The notes under the pieces were generated by a model. That model ran no database searches. It was not told where the DNA came from and saw nothing but the letters and a program-made list of their open reading frames with translations. Positions 49,026 through 62,900 of a DNA stretch of 64,000 bases are shown here, in pieces. Source of the DNA: Onchocerca lupi (taxonomy: Eukaryota > Nematoda > Chromadorea > Rhabditida > Onchocercidae); NCBI GenBank assembly GCA_028564675.1, contig JAOVVO010000054.1, positions 152,286 through 216,285 on the forward strand, written 5' to 3'. Position 1 is the first letter of the stretch, and each line of letters opens with the position of its first letter. Made by a program: the position numbers and the translations under genes.

Positions 49026-52000
49026 ATGGAAACACTGACGACGGTAAAATCGAGTAGCGAAAGTAGCAAAATAAATCACGCTATTTTTGCATCGCAGCCA
49101 AATTTTCTGACTGAATCCCATCTTTGTTTTAATAAGGTATTGCTCTTATTTTTATGTTTCAAGATTGTAATTTACTGCAAAAAAAAAAAAAAAAAATATT
49201 TGAGTGGTGCAAGTAAAATCCTGATCATTTGTAACTTCGTTCGAACTGCCCAAAGTTTTATATAATTGGAACATTTTTGAATAGGTGGACGAATGTTTAA
49301 TACTTTATCAATAAAACAACTTGCGTAAGTTCAGGTTTGTGCTCATTCTGCGTAAGCATTTCACATAAATTTTTTTTTCATTAGTTGCATCTTTTAGTGA
49401 GGTTGGATTTTTATTTTCTATCTGCTACATTTATATTATAGAATGCTATATAGGTTGATGGAAATTTTGTTGATTTTAATAATAGGGAGATTGAAGTGAT
49501 TTTTGAAGCTACTAATAATAAGTGGGTAGCTTTATGGAACAAGGTGTTTTAATTTTAGGACCAGTTCAATCGAACAGATTTCGATGTGGAACGATTCTTG
49601 AATTTGGCTCGACGACGAGCTAGTCTACAACAAATTCATAGTGATTTACGAGTTTATCTAAAAATTGTGCAAAATTCAATGATCGAACTTATTAATGATG
49701 ATTATGCTGATTTTGTGAATTTATCATCTAATCTTGTAGGATTAAAAGAAGCAGTCGATAAACTGACCAAGGATATTGAGGTGATTTTTACCTATATTTA
49801 AGAGAGTTAATTGAATAACAAGCAAACAGGCTTCATTATTTTTTTACTATCGTTCGTTTTTTTTTTCTTCTTTTGGAAAAAAGAGATTTAATAATAAGCA
49901 TGGTTTTCTGTATCATTTATGTTTCTAACTTGATTATCTGAAAATATATTTGTCGGAAAAAGATTTCCATTTACAGACGATATGGCACGACTTCTTTAGC
50001 AGTACACAGATTATAAAGCAATCTGCTGAATTCGTTGAACAGAAAACAACTGATCTTATTGCATGCCGAAAAGCACAATATGAAATTCGTGGGCAGATTT
50101 TCCTGATAAAATCAATCGAAAGACTGGCTGATAAAATTGCTAGCTCTCCAAAAGAAATAGAACAGTTTTGGTGAATTATAGCTAGTTGAATTTGCTTTTT
50201 ACGAATCGCTTTGTTAAGATATCTAAGATAAAAATAAATGCTAAAATATTAAGAGATGAATGGATGCGCTCAATTGTTATGGTTATGGGCTTCATTACTA
50301 TTTCCTATAATGGAAATAAACGAGATATAATTTATTACTCATAATTTTTTACTTCACAGATTTGGATGTTTTTTATCAATTTTTAAGAGACAAGTTATTT
50401 AAATATATGTTAATTCTAATGCAGTATCCATTTTTGACATAACTGTTTTAATGAAGTTTTTGTTATGGTATTATGCAATTTCAGAATAAAGTAAATGTTG
50501 TTTATAGGTTACAGAGTTTTGCTGATGCAGTCGTTGATGTAGTTCTATGGTTTGATCAGGTGAACATTATCGATGATAAGGTCAGTTTGGTTTATTATAA
50601 CAGATTTGTTTTTCTCGAGTTACTCTGATTTTTTATTTTATGCAAACTAAAATTTAGGTAGCTGCTGCTTATGCTGTATGTTTGACTCATGTTCGTAAAC
50701 TAACAGAATATTGGCTAATACAAGATCTCAAAGGTGATTGTCGCTTCATTGAACAAATCCTTGGTATAATTATCCTGAATAACAGCACCGACTCAGCTAT
50801 TTCTTGTGTAATGACAGAAATTATTGGTGAACACATTAGAGAACCAAAGAACAACTTGGGAGATTTTCTGGATGAAATATATGGAACTATTCGGAAGGTA
50901 GATACTATCCATTTCTTACATTAAATTGAGGAGGAATTTTATCAAGCAAGACATTGATTAGGACTTCAGTTTGAGGTAAATTTAAGTCGTATTTGCAATC
51001 TTTCATTTGAAGTAGAATGATTTTAAGTAAGTAAAAAAGAAATCACAGAAAAATAAAAATAAAAAATAAAATTACATTGGACAGGTGTTTCGCCATCATG
51101 GTTTTTATAAGGTGGAATTAGGCTTTATCATGAATTCGTCTGAGATTTTTGTCATAGCTTTGACAAAAATCTCAGACGAATTCATGATAAAGCTCAATTC
51201 CACTGAAATTGATACTGTCAAATTATAGCTTCGAGAAGACTGGTTGCAAAAAGTGGAGAATAATGGCTTGTCGTCCGCAAATATTTCACCATTTCTAGAC
51301 AAATGTCTCCTCACTTTTATTGTTTCATCCCTCGACCAGGTTGTTTTAATGGCTTTTAAAAGCACTTTAATAGCTTTTTTTTAGTTAGTTGTGCTCATCT
51401 AGATCTGTAATTTTGGCGAAAAAATAGGCTTATTATATATTTTTTCTAAGGACGTATAAACATGCTGATACATTATTCAGTATATAAATTCTTTTCAGTA
51501 CTTCGGTTCTGTTGTTGTTCCAAGCAATAATCGTCTTTTTCATCGATGTTACAAGGCAACCTGCGAGTTTATCAGTAATTGGCCTGGTACCGCTAGTTTA
51601 TATACTGTTTTGCGGATGATACGTAATAGATTCAATTTGGTTGTCTATTTCAAGCTGGAGACGCAGCATTTTCTGTCTCAATTAACGAATGAGCTAGATC
51701 CTTCCGTTATTAAATTGACCGCAAATGAGAAAAAGGAAGAATGGGAGGAAAAAATTTTCCATGATTTTTCGAAACTTGTTGTCGACACTTTAGAAAGGAT
51801 TTGGTCTGACGAAGTTTACCTTCCAACTTTGATTGATAAATTTTGGGATTTTACGCTTAAAGTCCTCTCCAAATATTTGGAGTGGATCGAAGGAATTAAA
51901 AGGTGAGATCGCTTATTAATCTTATGTCTATTTAGATAACTTTGAAACCCCACGAAAGATATAAGCGAGGATTATTTTTACTTGATCTTAGCAGCAAGTG

Positions 52001-53868
52001 TAACTCATTTTCAGTTATTACTGGACTGATAAAAAAGCTCCTAAAGATCTCGAAATTTGGCGCATGTTTTGTGCTCTTTGTGCTGATTTTGTGACTGTTG
52101 ATAATCGAACTTTTGGAATCGCATTATCATCAATTTGGCCAAAAATTCGAGAACATAAGGTATAAAAGTTTTCGGCTTATTCTTAATTGCATTTCGTGAA
52201 AAAATGATTTTTCGTTGATTTGTTATTGATCGGATTCCAGTTGGATGTAACAGTGTTTGGACAATGTTTATCGATTTTTTCAACTAAGATAGCTGAACGG
52301 ATTCACGAATTCGAAAAATTCATTGTTGATGATGCTATCACGTTATTGACAAAGGTGCATTTCTATTTTACTAATTTATGATGCGATTTTTTAAGTTTCA
52401 TGCAAGAAATTGTGGTCTTGATATTTATTTAAAAAAAAAAAAAACAAAAAAACGAAAAAAACAAAAAAACAAAAGAACAAATATTTCAATTTGAATGGCT
52501 GATTTACTTTCAGTGTTCATTGTTTATTTAATGTGCACCGTCTTAATTAGCCTATATAGTACTACTGTTATCTTACCCAAGAATATAACTTGCATGATTT
52601 TCTTGGTCGCAACGACAGTAACATACAATTTTTGTAAATATCGAAAAGAATAAACATTTATCACGTCGGTTATGAGGTTTATTCTGATATCTAGCTTTGG
52701 GAAATATGTGGAAATATTGCCATTAGAGTCAAAATTTAAAAAATAGAAAGAAGTCCAGAAGTTTTTAGACGTGGTTCTTAGGCGATCTTATCCTAATTAT
52801 CTTTCCGTCAGTTGTTTTAGGTTTAGAAACGTTCTAGAACAATTATTTTGTTACTGATGACATGAAAAATGTTATTACTGAATTGATATTTCTTTTTTAC
52901 ATCTGTCAGAATTTATTGGTTTTAACATAGTTTAAAAAAGAGCTGCTTGCAGCATGGATTGAAATATGCTTCATGCATTGAAATTCACCAACAACTTATG
53001 CGTAATTTTTCAGATTTTAGATGGTGTTTGCGGGATTCCTCGCCAATATCGTTGGACGAAAAAGCCTACACCAACCGAAATATCGCCGTACGTCACTGAA
53101 ACAGCAGCTACACTTGAATTATTTAGGGTTTATTTTGAAATTACTTTCCAAAATTTTCAAAATCTCGGATTATTTCAAGATTTTTATCTTACTTTTATAA
53201 TTTCTTGAAAGCCAGATGTGACTCTTTTTATTCTTTATCATTTATTTTTATTGATATAATAAAATCATAGAATGAAATGAACCATTGCTGTTGGAATGAA
53301 GAAAATGCTACATCTGTCTACAAACAAATATTTTCTAAATCATTAGAGATATTTTCGATGAAGGCAAATCAGGTGTTTTTTTTTTTAAATAGTTTTATCT
53401 TTTTGTTAGGTTTTTGTTTAATTAAGTGGCATGTAGAGTTTTAATTACTAAGAACTGGAAATATTACTAATTCTGTTTTCCAAATTCACCATCTTATTTA
53501 AAACATTTTTATATATGGTGAACTTTAATAATAATAATTTTAAATGGTTATTAAATTTTTGCTGATACAGTTTATTTAAACGTTTTTAGGTTCTGAAATC
53601 TGTTGAACAAACGGAGACAAGTTTGCAGCGTTTCAAGCGCAAATCATTGGTAGTAGATGGAAATAATGCCGATTCTGATGAAAACAAAATAAGACGGCAG
53701 TTGTTATTAGATTTGGATTATTTCAAAACACTAGCAGCTTCGTGTCACATTGAAATATCACATATAGAAGCATTAATGTTGCGTGCAAATCCTTCATCAG
53801 AAACCGTCCAAATCCCCGATTTGATTGAAGAAGTCCCTTATACAATTGGCACTGCGGAAGAGGCATGA
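49026..53868 (+). CDS. COG2: COG2, conserved oligomeric Golgi complex subunit 2
   Basis: COG2 belongs to lobe A of the COG tethering complex, which retrieves Golgi glycosylation enzymes in retrograde vesicles. Exons: 49026-49136, 49559-49780, 49977-50170, 50508-50580, 50658-50897, 51229-51339, 51499-51902, 52015-52159, 52241-52354, 53014-53127, 53271-53372 and 53590-53868; 702 residues against 738 in human. Diagnostic segments are the N-terminal MIELINDDYADFVNLSSNLVG (human has MVELINKDYADFVNLSTNLVG), RNRFNLVVYFKLETQHFL, ERIWSDEVYLPTLIDKFWDF, and the C-terminal block IRRQLLLDLDYF ending at TAEEA. All phases match. The ATG lies two bases behind a TTTTTCAG acceptor, implying trans-splicing. Intron 5 carries a 43-base foldback. 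UFL1 follows on the same strand after 0.9 kb. Confidence 0.92.
51112..51203. repeat. Near-perfect inverted repeat (43-base arms, 6-base loop) in COG2 intron 5
   Basis: Arms 51,112-51,154 and 51,161-51,203 are reverse complements at 41 of 43 positions; the only mismatch is AG (51,120-51,121) against TC (51,194-51,195). The loop is TAGCTT. The foldback lies wholly inside the intron ending at 51,228. It is open on both strands, which produces long but meaningless frames. Confidence 0.95.
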
Positions 53869-54777
53869 AGAGTGATGGATTTGATTGTAATTTTCACTTA
53901 TCTCAAACTTTTACTAAAAATTTTATTTCTCAAACTTATTGATGCTGCCGTGAATGTCATCGGAGTGAACTACCTCTCGCGTGAGGCTGCATTGTCTAAA
54001 ATATATGATAATATGTTATGCTTATTTGATATACATTATCCAGGTATATTAAATCATTAGCATCAATTCTTCCTCCTTTTTTTCTGTTCCTAAATTCACT
54101 CAAGTTTCAGTATAGATTCTCGTGGTGTGCATTTTTTTTATTCGTGTACATGAGATGCATTTTTTAAACCATGTTTTATTGATTCGTTCCATCATTTTCT
54201 TATTCTATTCACTTAACAGATTATGCTGACAATTGTTCCTGTTATTTCTTAGTTATCAAGTAATGTAAATTCGAATTTTATTTAAAATTTCAGAAAATCC
54301 GGCTTTTTTTCGGGATTTTGAATATGACAGACCATATTGTTACTATTGTTCTCAGCGGGTTATGCTTTTTTTTGCTCTAATTTATTAATTTATTAACTTG
54401 TTAATCATGTATTCATGAGATATTAGTAATTCCTTAATAATATGCATCTTTGATATCGTTTTTCATACGATAAAGGAATAACAAATTACATGTTGTAATT
54501 ATCATAGCATCTTCCACCATTCGTATGTTGGAAATTTGAAAAATACCTGAAAGAAATTAGTGGGCTGATATTTATGAAATAAGAGAAATAGAAATTTTAA
54601 TGAAATCAGAAAAATAAATTAGACAGCTTATGCATTACGGTCGAATTTCTCGAAGTTGTATAGCAAATTAAAATTTAAAAGCTGCAATAAAAAACCAACA
54701 TGGCATTTGGATTGAGTAATCTGGCATATTATGTTTGTGTTTAATTCTTTTCCAAAGAAACATTTCAGCTTGAGACA
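53869..54777. other. Spacer between COG2 and UFL1
   Basis: About 0.9 kb, AT-rich, and longer than a typical nematode operon spacer. A frame at 53,872-54,060 directly after the COG2 stop lacks recognisable features and is probably 3'UTR. The acceptor CATTTCAG ends at 54,768, nine bases before the UFL1 ATG and suits spliced-leader addition. Confidence 0.5.
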
Positions 54778-57700
54778 ATGAGTGCAACATGGGCGGATAT
54801 ACAGCGTCTGGCAGCTGATTTTCAGCGAATACAACTAGCTGAGAATTCGAAAAAGTATTTATTGCCTTCTTTTTAAAATTCATTTGAGATTCAAAACGAA
54901 GCAATAAAATTGGTGCTTTCTGCTACTGTTATTAGGCATCCGACATTTTTCTTCAGACTGTCTGAGAATAACTGCGTGGAGTTGATATCGATGCTAATCA
55001 AATCAAAAGCTATCGATATTCTGTTCACCACTGATGGTAAGGAATATGTTACTCGGAATCATTTGCTCAATGAAGTGAAAAATGAATGTATCGGTCGAGG
55101 TAATTTTCGTCTCTTTCTATCTGCAGTCGGGATTCTTTTTTCAAGGTTGTTGTTGATCTATTGTAAAATGCAAGGTTCACTTCCATGACTTAGTATTGAA
55201 TAGGACAATCGGTGTGGTAGCTCCATGTAAAAACATAACCATATACTTATTATTCAGTAAAAACTGAAAAAGAAAAGATGACCGGGCGTGGAATATTTAA
55301 TAAATGTTACTTCTTTGTTTTAGAAGGTCGTGTTTCAATATGTGATTTAGCTCATACTTTGAATGTCGATTATGAGCACATTGAAAATGCTGTATCTATC
55401 ATTTCGAAGCAGTCATCGAATTTTATACTTTGCAACGCTGAACTGATTTCCAGATTTGTTATTTCATTTTGGCAACATTTGTAGCACTTGTGTATGAGAT
55501 TGGAATAGTTTTTCGTTTAAGTGTAATAAATAGAAGGAAAGCAATAGTTGATCTTTTGGGGGAGGGGGAAAATTCGCTTTAGTTGTTCTTTGACTTTTAA
55601 GTGTAAATATTTCTATTAATGAAATTTTTAGGTGATATTATGGTTAGAAGTGATGTAACTTTAAATCTAATTGTTTAGTTTATTTAGATTTAGTCTGTTT
55701 TTTTTTTCTAATGTATTATTTACTAAATTTTTTTCTCATTGGTTTAATTTGTAAACTTTTTCAGGGATTATATAAACGTGTTGTGCAGAGATCTGAATGA
55801 ACGATTAATAGATGATGGCATCGTGTCCATATCGCAGTTAGCAAAAACATGGGATTTGCCAACTGAAATATTGAATAGTTTAGTTCTAGTAGAAGTTGGT
55901 TCAAAGGTTGATGCTATACGCGATGGTGATGCACTTTATACGCGGTCTTATTTATCCGCTCAGCGAAATATCATTAGAGCGATGCTTTGTGGACTGACCA
56001 AGTTTGTGTGTTATTTTATTTGAAGTACTAATTTAAAGAAATAATCCATGATTTTTACCGTCGTTTTTTAGAGTGACACCAATAGCTAGACTTCAGTCGG
56101 AATTAGAATTAACAAGTGCAATGTTTTGGTCACTTTTCGATGAGCTCGATGCAGTGAAAGAGGTTATTTTATAAAAACTAGTTTTTTGAAGTTTGTCTCA
56201 TAAAAAAAAGTCCTTTCATAGTATTTGTAACTAGTTTAAAGAGCAAAAAACTTTACGTAATTAATTGCCACGTCATTGCTAATTTACACTTTCGTCTTTG
56301 TTAATTTTTCGGCTCAGTTGAGAGTTTGCGCTTCTAATGAAAAGAAAGGCATAGTTTAAGATGTCAAGGTATTGCATTGTAAAATTTTTTGTATCTACAG
56401 CAACAGAGTAGCTACTACCAAGTAGCATTCTTATAATTAGATGTCATATAATGGTTTTCTGCATTTCTGGTGATTCATTTAAATTCTCTATCATTATTTT
56501 GAAACACCAGTTTTTTAGGTTCCTGGCAAAATAGTTGGTGCTCGCACTTCAAATCATTGTCTATATCATCCAAACATTTATACAGTTCTTGTCAAGCAAT
56601 ATATATTAAAGACTTTCTTGCAAGAGGGAATACTGAGTAATATTTTGATTTATTAACCATTAGCATATTGCTTGGAGATTTTAGAAATTAATCCAATAGC
56701 TTTTTTACAAAATTCTTAGATAGCCATTGATTCAGTTCAATGCTGAGCATATATTTCAAAATTCTCAATTTCAGAATTAGCAGTATTCAAAAAACTTTCC
56801 GTAGCAGAACCGAAGATTTATATGAAGGAAATATTGAATAATGTAGAGCATTCGACATTGATATATTTCCCATCTGCCATTATAAGCATGAAAGTTTGGA
56901 ATGAAATTGAAGCAGCTGTGAAGGAAGAGGTTAGCTAGAAAAAAATTTGTTTCAAAGATTAGTTAACATTATTTTAGAAATTCCCATCTCGTATGCAAAT
57001 TTATATGATAAATATAGATGTATTGTAGTTTTAACTGTTATGGTGTTTAGATGAATTCCAAATCGGTTGTTGATATCCGACTTCATATGCCAGAAGTTGT
57101 TCAAAGTAATGCAGATATTGACCAGGCGGTCACTTTTTTGATGAAGATTAGCGAGGTTTGTCATGAATATTGCCTGAATGATCTATTGTCTATTTATATT
57201 TCATATTTTCTTTGTGATTAAATTCGTGCTTTGCTGTCGTATTTGTTGTTTTTAAACAGCAAATTTTAATATTTGTTTTTTTTAAAGGATTGGTTGTTCG
57301 TCTCCGGTACTTCCTATATCTATAGTCGGCAACTTCACTCATTTGCAATGAGAAGTTTGGAGGGCTTGATTAATACACGGGCTGAAAAGATTGCTTTCAA
57401 TTGGGGTAAACAAAAAGCACCCAAAAAGCAAGAAAAAGTATGTTGCGCAAGATCTTTATGCTTACTTCACACATTTACATTGTTTTACTGAATATTCTAT
57501 CATTTATAATTTTTTTTTTTTCTTTAAAATACCAAACTTTCCTTACAGAAACAAGATGAGGAATGGAGTGCAGCGAAAGGCAAGAAAGGTAAAAGTGGAA
57601 AAGGGAAAGTTATGAAACAGATCTTAGCTGAAGAATCAACTCCAAGTTTGTTATTCCAATTCCGACATTGAAGAATAATGCATTTTTATAGTGATTAATT

Positions 57701-59950
57701 CAAATTCTTTCACAGTTTCGTGATAATTTCATTTTAAAAATTTTCTGGAGATGATCAAATTGCTGTGAGTGCATTTTAATTGACTCATAACATCGATTAA
57801 ATTGGTTGCTTTTCCTTTTTAAATTTTATTTAACTCGAATTTTAGATTTGTTAATTAGACTATCAGAGGAGGAACTAATCATGGAATTGAAAAGGACGAG
57901 TGATATACCAGATGAACTGCTAGAGGATATTGTTGAACAGATACGGACAAAAGCAGAAACTTTGTTGAAAACTCGAATAGAATTATTGCTACATAATGTA
58001 CAGACGATATCTGTACAAGATCAGAAACGTTCTCATGCACAACTGCAGGAAACATTACGTGCATTGTATAATAATATTTGTATTTTCGAAGATGGTGCAG
58101 CCACTTTTGAAGGTTGATTTTAGCTATACTTCTACATAAGCGTTTTTTAAATTATTATATTATTAGATTCTGAAAATAATGGAAAGCTAATTTCTATAAA
58201 AATTTATGTTGAATGAAGAGATCCGATGGTTTATTAATATCTCTAGATAAGAATTATTCTGATATTCTAACACTCTTGTTAATTAGTTGGTTGTAAAGAT
58301 AGAAAATTTTAAGTGGTTAAGAATCTTTGAATCCAAATAACGTATTTCTTGGAGCAGTTTTCTTGTGAAAATATTCAATTTTCGCGAAAGAATCAAATTC
58401 AGATACGGTAGCTGCTAATCTGAAGGTATATCTTCTTCGCACAGTGTGTACACATTTTGCAAATAAGGTATTATCGTACATATCGAGAACACAGAATGTT
58501 GATACTCTTACTACAAAGGTAATTTATAATGATTCATATTGCTTTGGCAAATGATATTGAGGAAGGACTTATTACCTTGATTGGAAACTATTTGAATTTG
58601 ACGAGTACTGCAGTTACGTATTATTTCATAATCAAATTAATTTCGCCTTAATGATGTATTTCTTGCCAATGAGCTTGATTATTTGTTCATTATTTTCACT
58701 TTAACCATTACTTATTTTCCTATCTCATCTGATTTCTTCTTGAATTTGATGACTTCAACGTATTAACGTCATTTAATGACTTTAGTGTATAGTTGACATC
58801 AGATTCTATTGGAGGATTCATTTCCACTTTTTTTTTTGCTTTTTAATTTTAGGCTCGAAATGAAACGATAGCAAATATCGGAAATACGGAAAATCGTACA
58901 GCAGTTGAAAAATTGTTCACAGCATTGTTAACAAAGAATCTCGAATCATTCCATGATGCAGTATTTGGTGTTTGTTCATCAGCCATTTGCGCCTTGAATT
59001 TAAAAGTGCCTGACAAAAAACAGCGGTTTATGCTTTGTTTACTTTCTTTCAAATTTTATTTCCATTTTTGCAGAAAAAAAAATACAATTCATGTGCTTTT
59101 CATTTCTTATCTGACATAATCATTATCTTTTTGGAGATGGATTTAAATAAGATTTTCTGGTCTTTTACTTTAGGCAAGTCTATTATTGCTAATGTAAATG
59201 ATATGTAGAAACTACAGATTTATAATAGATTTCTTCATTGAAAGTTTATAATAGGTTTTCTTATTGAAAGTTTATATATCTGATTTAAATTCAATAAATT
59301 CCATCAAATTGTTCAACTGAATTTAATTTTCAAAAAGTCACTTTACTTTTGTAAAAAATTGATGTCGTTTCAGATATAGAATTTTGAGATCCTGTTTTAT
59401 CATCTATCATTAACAGCTTATTTCGAGTTTTCACGCTCTTATTTACAGCGTGGAATTAATCAAAATCTATGAAGAACAATTACTGAGCCAGTTACGCGAG
59501 TGTACAGATCCACCTTCTGGTCTTCTTTTAGCACTTCTGATATTGCTGGCGAGAAATGAAAAAATTGCGGTGCACGCTTCCGGGAAATTTGTTTCACATT
59601 TAATTGCAAAGGTCGAATGTTTTTATAGCAAGAAATGTTGCACAAGAGCAATTTAGCCATTGCATCAAACAACCCTGAGTGTATGCCATTTCTTTTTTTA
59701 TAAGAGGCAAATGTTTTGTATTGATAAAAACTGTTACTGTTTACAGGTGGAAAAGCATCCGGAAACGGGTACGGAGCTTGCTGAATTATTAACGAGTTTC
59801 CAGAAAATGGTTATTTCAAGTATGCAATCTAAAGACGATTTAAATCTGATGGCAAAGCTGAACGAAAAACTGGTGGCATTAATGGCAGCAGTGAATGGTT
59901 TCGAATATGTAGAGAAACCAACAGTTGATGACGGTGTACTTGAACTGTGA
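54778..59950 (+). CDS. UFL1: UFL1, E3 UFM1-protein ligase 1
   Basis: UFL1 attaches the ubiquitin-like modifier UFM1 to ER-associated targets such as ribosomal protein uL24, with DDRGK1. Exons: 54778-54854, 54957-55099, 55324-55480, 55765-56001, 56072-56162, 56519-56636, 56775-56929, 57051-57155, 57288-57437, 57549-57645, 57846-58112, 58403-58518, 58853-59025, 59449-59611 and 59747-59950; 750 residues against 794 in human. The N-terminus WADIQRLAADFQRIQLAE is diagnostic (human WEEIRRLAADFQRAQFAE), followed by TTDGKEYVTRNHLLNEV and winged-helix-like repeats. A Lys-rich linker (KKQEK / KGKKGKSGKGK, about residues 405-430) precedes LYNNICIFEDG in the C-terminal half. Exon 3 uses a GTAGCA donor that adds about nine residues (FVISFWQHL) not expected from the family, so that junction is the weakest. 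The rest is clean. Confidence 0.93.
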
Positions 59951-62900
59951 TAAATATGTTTTCTGATGCTACTGACCCTTTATTACATCTCTTCTTTCAT
60001 TCTATAAATCTGGGAATTCCGTCTTACATAGTCTCTTTTTGTTGAGTCATTCAAATTGGTCAAGGTTAGTTTTATAAGCTATTCTCGGTTATGAATTGAT
60101 AAACTTTTCTTTTTTTTACATTCTCAAAACATCTTCTATTCAGTTGCAAAGCTATCATTGTTGAGCACACATTCATTTTTTAGCAGATTTCTAAATCCAA
60201 GCTGCTATTTCAACTTTTGTTTTATTAATTTCATCGTTAGACAATTGTAATCATTTCTGCACTTTTTTTTTTTATTCTCTATATCTTTACAATAACATGT
60301 CTCTCTCGATGTACTAACTGTAAAATGATTTTTTAGTAATACACTCTCGTTGCCGTTATTTTAAAAATAATAATGAATAATTGATTATTAGAAATGGCGT
60401 TATCCATCATATAACTTTATGACTTATGAGTTGAGAATTCTCTTTCATTTAACAATGAAACTTTCAAATATATCATAATCATTGGTTTTTCCGGGCAAGT
60501 ATTTATTTGTTCAGGTAGAATTTATTCGGATTGATTTAAAAGACAAATACCATGAGCGATCAAGTCATGAATTTAAGAAGGTCACTAAGTTTATGATTTC
60601 ACTCTTCGAATGTTTATTTGATAAATTTACCAAAGTTTGTTTTCTGTAGTTAATTGTTTCTTGTTTGTTGTCTTTCACTTAAAATTCGGAAAATGAATTT
60701 TCGTTGGTCCAGAATGCTTCCAGACTTGATAAACTTGGAAATCTCTTTGAATAAAAAACTTTAGGTGGACTTTTTTGCACTTTAAAGTTTTCAAGAATAT
60801 TATTAAAATATTGTGTGGAAATATTGTTTTAATATGTTTAAGAAATTTGATAAAGAAATGTAATCGAGAATCTCTTGTCTGCATTTATAGTGATAAAAAA
60901 AAGATTTTACTGATTTCAAAAAGGTGCTTTGGATACCTGGAACTGCATGCTCTTTTGTGTGCCAAGCTACATCGATTTCTCACTCTAGATAAAGCAGCGA
61001 ATAAAAAAGTGGGCTTTGCAAGAAAACTGGTATAGTTGTAGTCCTCATCAGACCGGTTTTATGTTTATTTTCCTCGTTATTTTAATAACATTACAAAGCG
61101 TGAAAGCTGCTGAATATACTGCAGTATCAGTCAAAATATTATTAACAATTTTTCGGAAAAGGATTGCATGAGATCTGGTGGGATCGATGGAAGATTGAAG
61201 CTTAAGGCATTTAACTATATAAATCACTATATGTATTTTGTTCTATAAAATTATTCCAACAGAAAGTCTATGGGATATGAAAACTTTTTTACGTAACTAG
61301 TTTTGTAAGATTTAATTTGAGAAGGGCGAAAAATGAACTAAGTGATTGAAATTGAAGAAATCGATGAGCTATTGAAATTATAACAAAATTCTCTGATTTC
61401 CCAACCATTTGTTTTGTTGGACTTGTAGCCGTGATTTGATCATTCTGTATAGAAAAGGGGTATGTTCTGTTTAGTCTGGTCCTTATTCTTTGTTATTGCA
61501 TCTGCATTAATTTTCCTGCAAATCAAGATTGGAAGTCGAGTAATTGTGAAGATTATATTATGCAAATTATCGATGCTCATTTTTTGTTCTTGTTTTTATT
61601 TGTTACTTTATTGCCGCTGCATTAGGAACGGAATTCTTGAACTGTTAATTTCAACAGAAAATATTTCTTTCCTATTCAATTTCAACTTATTTCTTTCCTA
61701 TTCAATTCTTTCATTTCTGACTTAATTTTTTCTCAAAATGAATTTCTTCTGAATCAAAAAACAATCTTTAATAAAAATCAGCATTTATTCCGAATTTCAA
61801 TTTTCCTGAATATATGTGGTGTGGCCGGGTCCAGTTAGTTTATATAAATAACAATGTAAATGTTCGTTTGTTCAAAACTTTAAATCTCTGGAAGTTCGTG
61901 AACACGCTTCTTACCCATATGAAAACACGCACCTATTCGAATTCAACGTTGAATCAAAATTTCAAATCAGTCGGTGAACAAGTTGAAATGTGGTATGGAA
62001 ATGAAAAACGAATATTTACATTTTTATTTATATATAGCAGTTTGTTTTCTGAATATTTGATTGATAAGATGTGCTTCTTCAGTTTACTTCAGTTTGTCGT
62101 CCTTCCCTGACAGAGATATAGAAATGCCGTCTTTGGAGGAAAACTTAATATGATTTATTCCATCTCTTCAGCGTATTACTGATACCTCAGTTTTTTGAAA
62201 AATTAAGAATTCCAATTATTTTTGGGTAGTATTCTTGCTTTATCATCATAGTGCAAAGTGCTGTGAAGATTTTTTGCAATTTTTTTTCTCTGTCCTTTTT
62301 CCAAAAGAAAAGATTCTAAGAAGTAAAGAATTCTCCAATTTCATATTTATTCCTCATATTCTTTTCTCTTTGTCGGTGAAATCTAATCAGAAGGAGCTAA
62401 GATTTCTTTGTTAAAAGTATTCATTCTTCCTTCTTTTTGCCATAAAAATTTTTGTTTTAGTGAGTTAAAAAAAAAGGCATTAAGTTGACGGATGATTAAT
62501 AAACCATCAGGAAAGATAACATCCATTCCAGTTGTTGATGATGGCCTATTGTTGTCCTGATTCTGGAAGTAGGAAGAAATACAATTATTTGAAATACTTT
62601 TTTTTAAAAATCATTTCATCGTTTTTTTTCCTCAGTATTCTTTATTTTTGTTGCATTTAATTTTAGTGGCAAAGAAGAGTGTCCTTTTGTTTCCAGTTTT
62701 TTTTTTATTGAAAATAATTCAAATTCCATCTAAATGATTTTTTGTTTCAGCTTATTTTTATTCTCACTCTCGTTCTTTTGTCCTTCACATTACGTAGGAT
62801 AGAAGTTCCATCTATCTATGGGTAAAAATCAGATTATGAAGAACGAAGGAATATATTGGCGAAAATGTTTTTTGATGCAAATATACTAATTCTGATTTAA

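Noticed and set aside
51084..51228. Extension of COG2 exon 6 upstream through the foldback
   Set aside because: It would introduce an in-frame TAG at 51,226-51,228. The acceptor at 51,227-51,228 restores a clean phase-0 junction, so the foldback is intronic.
51105..51365. Minus-strand frame of 86 codons
   Set aside because: It is a mirror of COG2 exon 6 plus the intronic inverted repeat.
61462..62110. Two plus-strand frames of 87 and 98 codons, the first hydrophobic
   Set aside because: They are Phe/Leu/Ile-rich as expected from AT-rich DNA, with no family resemblance or supporting exons.
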